A DNA stretch of 6,248 nt from Clostridiales bacterium (GTDB lineage Bacteria > Bacillota > Clostridia > Tissierellales > Dethiosulfatibacteraceae): the NCBI GenBank assembly GCA_003539375.1, contig DPPH01000015.1, forward strand, positions 2,999 to 9,246. Direction: 5' to 3'. Shown piece after piece: positions 1 to 5,659 of the stretch. Below the pieces are notes generated by a model. The model had not been told where the DNA came from, ran no database searches, and saw only the letters and a program-made list of their open reading frames with translations. Made by a program: the position numbers and the translations under genes. Position 1 is the stretch's first letter, and each line of letters starts with the position of its first letter.

Positions 1-600
1 GAAGAGTCGGAAACTGAAGAAGAAGTAGAAGAAAAACTGTTGGATTTAGAAAAAAGAAAAGAATTTGAAGATGTAGACAGCAGTATATCATGGGCATTGG
101 ATGCTATTGAAATTCTTGCAGGAAATGAAATAATCCAGGGAACAGAAATAGGTTTTGAACCTCACAGAACTATAACAAGAGCAGAATTTATTAAATTGAT
201 TATTCTTTCAAACAAAATAGAAATAGAAGAAACATCAGAAAATATTTTCAAAGATGTTGAAAAAGAAAAATGGTTTACTCAGTATATTGAAACTGCATAT
301 AAAAATGAAATCATTGTTGGAGATGAAAAAGGAAACTTCAGACCGAATGACTCTATAAGCAGATATGAAATAGCAGTTATTATTAGCAGGTTAGAAAACA
401 TGGAAAATGAAGAAATACAATTAAACTTTTCAGATAAAGACAATATACCTAACTGGGCAAAATCAGGAGTAGGATTCCTAGAAGAAGAAAAAATAATGGA
501 AGGCTATGAAGATGGAAGCTTTAAAGGGGAAAAAGCTCTTACTCGAGCAGAAGCAGCAGTAGTTGTCTTCAGATATTTGAACTATTTGATTAACAAGTAA
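1..600 (+). CDS. SLH-domain surface protein, C-terminal part (5' end outside window)
   Basis: The frame is open from base 1 to a TAA at 598-600, so this is the end of a longer gene. The TTG at 40 lies in frame but has no ribosome binding site and should not be taken as the start. The visible part begins with a very acidic stretch (EESETEEEVEEKL), a typical linker, followed by three S-layer homology repeats at about bases 64-219, 247-393 and 427-579. Each opens with an F-x-D pattern (FEDV, FKDV, FSDK) and ends near a TRAE-type motif: TRAE (175-186), SRYE (358-369) and TRAE (541-552). SLH triplets bind pyruvylated secondary cell-wall polymers, so the protein is expected on the cell surface. The missing N-terminal part would carry the functional domain; given the neighbours, a ligand-binding domain for the same transporter is plausible but not visible. 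The next gene starts 22 bases downstream on the same strand, so they are probably co-transcribed. Confidence 0.9.
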   Translation, partial: EESETEEEVEEKLLDLEKRKEFEDVDSSISWALDAIEILAGNEIIQGTEIGFEPHRTITRAEFIKLIILSNKIEIEETSENIFKDVEKEKWFTQYIETAYKNEIIVGDEKGNFRPNDSISRYEIAVIISRLENMENEEIQLNFSDKDNIPNWAKSGVGFLEEEKIMEGYEDGSFKGEKALTRAEAAVVVFRYLNYLINK

Positions 601-606
601 ACATTT

Positions 607-613
607 GAGGAGG
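607..613 (+). promoter_or_regulatory. Ribosome binding site deciding the ATG 623 start
   Basis: GAGGAGG, a near-perfect Shine-Dalgarno sequence, lies 9 bases before ATG 623. The same frame has an upstream TTG at 605 that overlaps this site. The site would be unusable for that codon, so ATG 623 is the start. Beginning at 623 also gives a clean lipoprotein signal peptide. Confidence 0.85.
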
Positions 614-622
614 TCCTATAAA

Positions 623-1585
623 ATGAAAAAAATTATAAAAATTTTAATTACCTTGATTACCTTGATTACAATTACATCTGGATGTAGTGATCCAGAAAAT
701 GACGGTACGGTCAATACCGAGGGACCTCCTCTAGTTATATTAACTATTACTCAAAATTACGGTAGGGACATAATCTTTAAAGAAGAAGTAAAAATAAAAG
801 AAAACTATACAGTACTGGATGTTTTAAATGAAAATGTAGACCTAGGAACTGATTACGGAGGTGGATTTGTATCTAGTATAGAAGGCATAGAATCTACTTT
901 TGGAGGACCTTCAGGAATCAAGGAGGACTGGTTTTACTATATCAACGGTATTTGCGCTGATGTTGGTGCTGTAGATTACGAACTTGCCGACGGAGATAAA
1001 ATATGGTGGGATTACCACAAGTGGGAAGGAATGAATTCCGCCAACTCAAGTGTTGTAGGTATGTATCCTGAACCCTTTGTGAATGGTTATAGGAATAAAA
1101 CCAAGTCCGTAAATATATTTTATGGGGATGAAAATATTCAAGAAGCAAAAAACTTAAAAGATTCTTTGATGGATTTAGGATCAAATGAAATAAATATTCT
1201 AGAGATAGAAAAAGAACTAATTAAAAATAGAGAAGCACCCACAATATTGATTGGACAGTGGAATGAAATCAAAAAATTAGATTATATAAAAGATCTAAAT
1301 GAAAACTATCAAAAAACTGGAACATACTTTTTCTACAACAATACAAATTTGGAACTTATGAATTCCAAATATGAAACTATGAAAATTGTTGAAAAAAAAT
1401 ATGCTACTATTAATTCCTACGGAGAAGGATTAGGAGACAAGACTCCTCTTTGGATAATATCGGGGAATAGTACTGAAAGCATAAAAAAAGCAGTAGAAAT
1501 ACTGATAAAAAATCATGAAGTATTAAATTTATCCTATTCTGCAGCAATAATAGAAGATAAGGTAATAAAACTACCAATCCAGTAA
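623..1585 (+). CDS. DUF4430 (transcobalamin beta-domain-like) lipoprotein
   Basis: A 320-residue lipoprotein. The signal peptide is MKK plus a hydrophobic stretch ending in the lipobox T-S-G-C, with C21 as the lipidated cysteine, so it should sit on the outer face of the membrane. Residues about 37-135 match DUF4430: a beta start (LVILTI), TVLDVLNEN (63-71), a glycine-rich turn followed by an F-V-S-S-I-x-G segment (82-88), WFYYINGI (103-110) and DGDKIWWDYHKW (123-134). The order VLDVL, S-x-x-G, W, DY, DG-x-x-I and a final W is that of the C-terminal beta domain of animal transcobalamin and intrinsic factor, as recalled rather than aligned by a tool. Residues about 160-320 form an alternating alpha/beta region that I cannot assign. 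The gene ends 9 bases before ecfT, which points to a substrate-capture role for the ECF transporter. The ligand is likely a corrinoid by inference; bacterial DUF4430 proteins are not all proven cobalamin binders. Confidence 0.88.
   Translation: MKKIIKILITLITLITITSGCSDPENDGTVNTEGPPLVILTITQNYGRDIIFKEEVKIKENYTVLDVLNENVDLGTDYGGGFVSSIEGIESTFGGPSGIKEDWFYYINGICADVGAVDYELADGDKIWWDYHKWEGMNSANSSVVGMYPEPFVNGYRNKTKSVNIFYGDENIQEAKNLKDSLMDLGSNEINILEIEKELIKNREAPTILIGQWNEIKKLDYIKDLNENYQKTGTYFFYNNTNLELMNSKYETMKIVEKKYATINSYGEGLGDKTPLWIISGNSTESIKKAVEILIKNHEVLNLSYSAAIIEDKVIKLPIQ
644..670 (+). repeat. Three 9-bp tandem units in the signal peptide
   Basis: Three in-frame 9-base units (TTAATTACC, TTGATTACC, TTGATTACA) each encode Leu-Ile-Thr, forming residues 8-16 of the lipoprotein signal peptide. 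The last two units differ at one base. The repeat keeps frame, so changes in copy number would only lengthen or shorten the hydrophobic core. It probably arose by slippage and has no evident separate function. Confidence 0.7.
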
Positions 1586-1590
1586 GGAGA
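1584..1590 (+). promoter_or_regulatory. Ribosome binding site of ecfT
   Basis: AAGGAGA overlaps the TAA stop of the lipoprotein gene (1583-1585) and lies 4 bases before ATG 1595. The spacing is short but the match is good. Termination of the upstream gene on top of this site favours re-use of the same ribosomes. Confidence 0.7.
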
Positions 1591-1594
1591 AATC

Positions 1595-2512
1595 ATGATA
1601 TATTTATACAGAAAAAAAGAAAACTTAATATATGAACTCCATACTCTAACTTTAGCTGTTTTCATATTGTCAATATTTTTTCTAGCCCTTTTGTTTACTC
1701 ATCCCTTGTACTTGACAAGCCTTATGTTTATAACATCTTTACTATTAATAACTTCGGGGAACTTAAAAGAATGGAAAGGATACCTTAAATTTTCCCTTCC
1801 TTTAGTAGGAATAATTATTATTGTTAATACCTTATTTGTAAGAGTTGGAAGTACTGTATTATACTCTGGACCTAGAGTCCCAGTTATAGGAAGAATAAGA
1901 ATTACATTGGAAGCTCTAATATACGGTGGAGCTATGGGACTTAGACTCCTTATAATTATAAGCATTTTTTGTCTTTTCACCTATACGGTTCAGCCGGATA
2001 GGTTTATGAAATTATTTGGGAAATTTAGTAGCAAACTAATTTTTATTATAATACTATCTATACGATTATTTCCTCTGATGGTAGAAGATTTTGAAAGAAT
2101 AACAGAAGTGCAAAAAACTAGAGGAGTAAGTATAGAAAATGACAGCTTTATAAATAAGGTGAAAAAAACTCTACCTATGGTAAGTGTACTTTTGCTATCA
2201 AGTTTGGAAAGGTCCTTTGAACAGGCAGAATCAATGTATTCTAGAGGTTACGCCACCGGGAGAAGAATCATATATAAAAAAGATATAAAAAGAACAAGAG
2301 ATAAAATAATATTTTCAGCAACAGGAGTAGGCCTTACAGCAGGTATAATCTCTTATACATGGGGTTACACCACCTACACCTATTATCCTGAACTTGCAAA
2401 CTTGAATCTACCGGACTACAACTTGTATTTTATCTTCTTAATAACTTTAATGGTTCCATCACTATTAAACTGGGGGTGTAAAAAATGGCCCAAATTAAAA
2501 TCAAAAATTTAA
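1595..2512 (+). CDS. ecfT: ECF transporter T component (EcfT/CbiQ family)
   Basis: A 305-residue membrane protein that joins the substrate-binding S component to the ATPases in ECF vitamin and metal importers. Hydrophobic segments lie at about residues 11-35, 38-54, 62-82, 105-130, 145-161, 237-257 and 275-293. The long polar region between (about 160-235) corresponds to the cytoplasmic coupling helices of the family. It holds the two short motifs that dock into the ATPases, in the forms T-R-G (175-177, in VQKTRGVS) and S-R-G (216-218, in SMYSRGYA); the usual form is Ala-Arg-Gly, and the Arg-Gly core is kept in both. Length is slightly above the usual 250-270 residues because of an extra C-terminal segment. 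ATG 1595 is supported by AAGGAGA just upstream. The 3' end overlaps the ATPase gene by 28 bases. The family is clear; the substrate is set by the S component and not by this protein. Confidence 0.93.
   Translation: MIYLYRKKENLIYELHTLTLAVFILSIFFLALLFTHPLYLTSLMFITSLLLITSGNLKEWKGYLKFSLPLVGIIIIVNTLFVRVGSTVLYSGPRVPVIGRIRITLEALIYGGAMGLRLLIIISIFCLFTYTVQPDRFMKLFGKFSSKLIFIIILSIRLFPLMVEDFERITEVQKTRGVSIENDSFINKVKKTLPMVSVLLLSSLERSFEQAESMYSRGYATGRRIIYKKDIKRTRDKIIFSATGVGLTAGIISYTWGYTTYTYYPELANLNLPDYNLYFIFLITLMVPSLLNWGCKKWPKLKSKI
2472..2477 (+). promoter_or_regulatory. Ribosome binding site of the ATPase gene, inside ecfT
   Basis: GGGGGT, part of a purine-rich GGGGGTG run, lies within the last codons of ecfT, about 7 bases before ATG 2485. 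It supports a start overlapping ecfT by 28 bases rather than a later one; the first residues (MAQIKIKNLTYTYP) also match the usual ABC beginning. Confidence 0.6.
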
Positions 2513-4161
2513 CCTATACATATCCTGATAAAAAAGAAAAATCACTAAGAAATATAAATCTTCAAATATTACCCGGGGAATTTGTTCTAATAGTAGGTGG
2601 TTCTGGAAGTGGTAAATCTAGTCTCATACGGTCCATAGCATCCTTGGCGCCGGATTTTTACGGTGGGAAACAAGAGGGTGATATATTTATAAATAATAAG
2701 AATTTAAAAACTACAAATAGAAGAGAATTAGTCCAAACCTTAGGTATAGTATTCCAAAATCCTGAAAGTCAGCTGGTTATGACGGACACTGAGCAAGAAA
2801 TAGCTTTCGGATTGGAGAATATAGGAACAGAAGAAAAAACCATTAAGAGACGAATAATGGAGGTTACCAGTGCCCTATCACTATCTGATTTTAAAAACTC
2901 TTTTATTGCACAGCTTTCTGGAGGTCAAAAACAAAAAGTAGCTCTAGCCTCGGTTCTAGCAATGCAGCCGGAAATACTTTTACTTGACGAACCAACATCC
3001 CAGCTGGACCCTATAGCTGGAGAAGAAATATTAACAATGGTTAGAAGACTAAATGAAGAAAATGGAACAACGGTAATTTTAGTAGAACAAAAACTAGAAA
3101 GATGCTTTCATTTTGCTGACCGTATTTTAGTAATGGAAGAAGGTAAGATAGTAAAAGACAGCAGAGATATTGGAGAAATAGTAAAGTGGGCTGTTAAAAA
3201 AGAAAACCAGTACATACCTCCTTTATCTAAATTATTTGCAAAAGCAGGATATAGAGACATACCCCTTACTATAAAAAGCGGAAGAAATATTATAGGTAAA
3301 GAAAATTTAATGAAAGAGGAAAGCAAAGTAGTAAAAACAATCCCAGAAAAATCAAATAATATAGAAAAATCTATATTAAAAATGAAAAACATTTGGTTCA
3401 ACTATGATTCAGAACATGAAGTATTAAGAAATATAAATTTAGATATAAAAAAAGGAAGTTTTTCAGTAATTATGGGAGAAAATGGTGGTGGGAAAACTAC
3501 CCTACTTAAAATACTAAACGGTTTACTAAGACCAACTAAAGGTAAAGTAGAAGTAATGGGAAGAAATATGAAAAAACTAAAAATAGAAGAGATATCAAAA
3601 AATGTTGGATACCTATCTCAAAATCCTAAAGATTACCTATTTTTACCTACAGTAAAAGAAGAAATGGAATTCACAATAAAAAACTTACATTTAGAAAAGG
3701 AAGTTCATATCGACGACTTACTTGATAAACTAGAAATATTAGAATATAAACAGTCAAATCCTAGAGATCTAAGCACTGGAGAAAGACAAAGAGTAGCATT
3801 AGCTACAGTACTTGCTTCAAACCCAAAGATTTTATTACTTGATGAACCCACTAGAGGATTAGACTACGATATAAAAGAAAAGTTGGGAAAAATACTTAAA
3901 AAATTTCAAGAAGAAGGTATGACTATTATTATGGTTACCCATGATATAGAATTTGCAGCAGAGTATGCAGAGGATGTAATACTCTTATATGAGGGAGATA
4001 TTATAGAAAAAGGAAATAAAAAAGAAGTTCTTACTAAATCAACCTTTTACTCTCCCCAAATAAGCAGGCTTTTTTACGATTATGAAGAAAAAATAGTAAC
4101 CCTTGAAGAAGGTTTAAAATTCCTAAATAAAGAAAAGAGGAAAAGAGATGAAGTCATTTAA
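2485..4161 (+). CDS. ecfA: ECF transporter ATPase, two fused ABC domains (A-A')
   Basis: A 558-residue protein that powers uptake by hydrolysing ATP on the cytoplasmic side of EcfT. Domain 1 (about 1-230) has an aromatic A-loop (Y11/Y13), Walker A GGSGSGKSS (38-46, K44), Q-loop Q91 in FQNPE, signature LSGGQ (144-148), Walker B ILLLDEP (164-170, catalytic E169) and D-loop SQLD (172-175). The switch histidine is replaced by Q202 (in LVEQKLE). A charged linker (about 231-297) leads to domain 2 (about 298-530), with Walker A GENGGGKTT (331-339, K337), Q379, a changed signature LSTGE (429-433), Walker B ILLLDEP (449-455, E454), D-loop RGLD (457-460) and the normal switch H486 in VTHD. Single ECF ATPases are about 280 residues, so this is a natural A-A' fusion. 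It overlaps ecfT by 28 bases and the next gene by 14. Its place beside T and S genes marks a dedicated, group I transporter. Confidence 0.95.
   Translation: MAQIKIKNLTYTYPDKKEKSLRNINLQILPGEFVLIVGGSGSGKSSLIRSIASLAPDFYGGKQEGDIFINNKNLKTTNRRELVQTLGIVFQNPESQLVMTDTEQEIAFGLENIGTEEKTIKRRIMEVTSALSLSDFKNSFIAQLSGGQKQKVALASVLAMQPEILLLDEPTSQLDPIAGEEILTMVRRLNEENGTTVILVEQKLERCFHFADRILVMEEGKIVKDSRDIGEIVKWAVKKENQYIPPLSKLFAKAGYRDIPLTIKSGRNIIGKENLMKEESKVVKTIPEKSNNIEKSILKMKNIWFNYDSEHEVLRNINLDIKKGSFSVIMGENGGGKTTLLKILNGLLRPTKGKVEVMGRNMKKLKIEEISKNVGYLSQNPKDYLFLPTVKEEMEFTIKNLHLEKEVHIDDLLDKLEILEYKQSNPRDLSTGERQRVALATVLASNPKILLLDEPTRGLDYDIKEKLGKILKKFQEEGMTIIMVTHDIEFAAEYAEDVILLYEGDIIEKGNKKEVLTKSTFYSPQISRLFYDYEEKIVTLEEGLKFLNKEKRKRDEVI
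4136..4140 (+). promoter_or_regulatory. Ribosome binding site of the toroid-SLH gene
   Basis: AGAGG lies 7 bases before ATG 4148, inside the last codons of the ATPase gene. Good spacing and the following clean signal peptide support ATG 4148 as the start, with a 14-base overlap. Confidence 0.65.
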
Positions 4162-5659
4162 TAGAATAATAATATTAATCCTAGCAATATCAATTACTTT
4201 AACACTATCAAATCCAGCATATGGATTCTTTTTAGAAGATACTTATATGGAAAAAGGAATAAAATACCTGGAGAATATTCAAAATGATGACGGAGGATTT
4301 CCTTCAAAAAAAGGAAGACAAAGCGATATATCAACTACAAGCTGGGTTGTTATGGCCCTTTCATCTGCAGGAGAAGACTTAAAGACCAGTAAGTGGGCTC
4401 CCGATGGCCTTAATCCAATAGATTATATACTAGATAGTGAAATACAGCTAAAAGAGACTACAGGTTATGCTCGTCTATTACTAGCTTTAACCTCAGCAGG
4501 AGAAGGAACAATATACAATGGAAAGGATTTGAAAAAATCAATAACATCATTTCAAAGTCAAAATGGTCACTTTGGTCAGGAAATACTAGGAGAGAGTACT
4601 ATGATAAACAGTCATATGTGGTCTATTCTAGCATTAAAATCTGCAGGAGTTGAGATACCCAATAATGAAAAAGCTAGAGAATGGTTAATATCAGCACAAA
4701 ATGATGATGGAGGATACAGCTGGTACTTAGGAGGAGAAAGCGACTCAGATGACACTGCAGTAGCAGTTCAAACCCTTATTATCCTAGGTGAAAACCCAAA
4801 GTCTTCAACAGTTATTAAAAAAGCCCTTGAATTTATTAAAAGCAGACAGGCAGATGATGGAGGATTTAGTTCCAGTGAGATGATGGGAAGTGAATCAAAC
4901 TCAGCTTCAGATTCTTGGGTAATTGCAGGCTTAAGAGCAGCAGGTGAAGATTTAGAAGGAGATTATTGGACTAAAAATGATAAAAATGCTGTAGACCACC
5001 TAACTAGCCTTCAGAATAATAATGGCTCTTTCTATTGGCAGAAAGATATTAACTCTCAAGTAGTTAAAATGACTGCATTTGGTATTACAGCCCTTTCCGG
5101 TAAATCCTTTCCGGTAAATATTGACTACGATAAAATTATAGAAAGCAACACCCCATTTACCGACCTATCAAAATATCACTGGGCATATGATGAGATATTA
5201 GAGATGGTTGGAGAAAGATTTATTAATGGATATCCCGATAAAACCTTTAGACCGGAACTAAAAGTAACAAGAGAAGAATTCACAAGTATGGTTATTAAAG
5301 CCTTAGGTATGGAAAATCAAAACTATTCAACCAATCTAACCTTTCAAGATTTAAGTAAAGAATCATGGTCATATAAATATATAGCTGTAGCACACAAAAA
5401 CTCTATAATTAAGGGAAGAACAGAATTTGAATTTGACCCAACAGGAGAAATTACAGGTGGAGAACTCGCCACTATGCTTGTAAATACTCTTTCAAAAGAA
5501 AAAAAAGAAGGATATGCTGAAGGAATAAAATGGTATTCAAAAAATGTATCAATATCAGAAGATTATGATATTCTATACCCTGGATTTAATGCTGAAAAAA
5601 AAGCTACCAGAGCCCAATGCGCATACAGTATATATAAATTAACGGAACTTAAAAAATGA
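4148..5659 (+). CDS. Secreted alpha/alpha-toroid (squalene-oxidase-repeat) protein with three SLH repeats
   Basis: A 503-residue exported protein. The signal peptide has a basic start (MKSFNR), a hydrophobic core and a probable cleavage after A-Y-G (residue 26). Residues about 32-320 carry prenyltransferase/squalene-oxidase-type repeats: QNDDGGF (45-51), QSQNGHFG (136-143), QNDDGGY (184-190), QADDGGF (234-240) and QNNNGSF (289-295), alternating with helices such as TSWVVMALSSAG and DSWVIAGLRAAG. This predicts an alpha/alpha barrel like the alpha domain of transcobalamin and intrinsic factor. Residues about 336-500 are three SLH repeats with anchor motifs TREE (374-377), TGGE (436-439, degenerate) and TRAQ (487-490), so it should bind the cell wall. 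It lies between the ATPase and S-component genes (overlaps of 14 and 4 bases), so a role in delivering the transporter's substrate is inferred. A real terpene cyclase is unlikely because the protein is exported. Domain calls are strong; the ligand is not known from sequence. Confidence 0.9.
   Translation: MKSFNRIIILILAISITLTLSNPAYGFFLEDTYMEKGIKYLENIQNDDGGFPSKKGRQSDISTTSWVVMALSSAGEDLKTSKWAPDGLNPIDYILDSEIQLKETTGYARLLLALTSAGEGTIYNGKDLKKSITSFQSQNGHFGQEILGESTMINSHMWSILALKSAGVEIPNNEKAREWLISAQNDDGGYSWYLGGESDSDDTAVAVQTLIILGENPKSSTVIKKALEFIKSRQADDGGFSSSEMMGSESNSASDSWVIAGLRAAGEDLEGDYWTKNDKNAVDHLTSLQNNNGSFYWQKDINSQVVKMTAFGITALSGKSFPVNIDYDKIIESNTPFTDLSKYHWAYDEILEMVGERFINGYPDKTFRPELKVTREEFTSMVIKALGMENQNYSTNLTFQDLSKESWSYKYIAVAHKNSIIKGRTEFEFDPTGEITGGELATMLVNTLSKEKKEGYAEGIKWYSKNVSISEDYDILYPGFNAEKKATRAQCAYSIYKLTELKK
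5092..5119 (+). repeat. Perfect 14-bp tandem repeat at the toroid/SLH junction
   Basis: The unit CCTTTCCGGTAAAT occurs twice head to tail (5092-5105 and 5106-5119) without a mismatch, in the segment encoding ALSGKSFPVN between the last toroid repeat and the first SLH repeat. Because 14 is not a multiple of three, loss or gain of one unit would shift frame. Reading it through, loss gives a TGA within two codons after the repeat, and gain gives a TAA at the end of the added unit. Both would end the protein before the SLH anchor. Confidence 0.8.

Noticed and set aside
605..622. TTG at 605 as the start of the lipoprotein
   Set aside because: It overlaps the GAGGAGG site itself and would add MRRSYK before the signal peptide; ATG 623 has ideal spacing.
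586..622. Cobalamin riboswitch or promoter before the lipoprotein gene
   Set aside because: Only 22 bases separate the genes, far too few for a riboswitch, and no -35/-10 pair stands out from the AT-rich coding background. Any such element should lie upstream of the window.
942..1184. Minus-strand open frame within the lipoprotein gene
   Set aside because: It lies fully inside the conserved DUF4430 coding region; the translation is low-complexity and has no recognisable feature. The same holds for minus-strand frames at 1699-1980 (inside ecfT) and 3108-3401 (inside the ATPase gene).
4148..5110. The toroid protein as a squalene/hopene or diterpene cyclase
   Set aside because: It has a signal peptide and SLH anchors, is shorter in the toroid part than such cyclases, and lies in a transporter operon. 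The substrates of those enzymes are intracellular or in the membrane.
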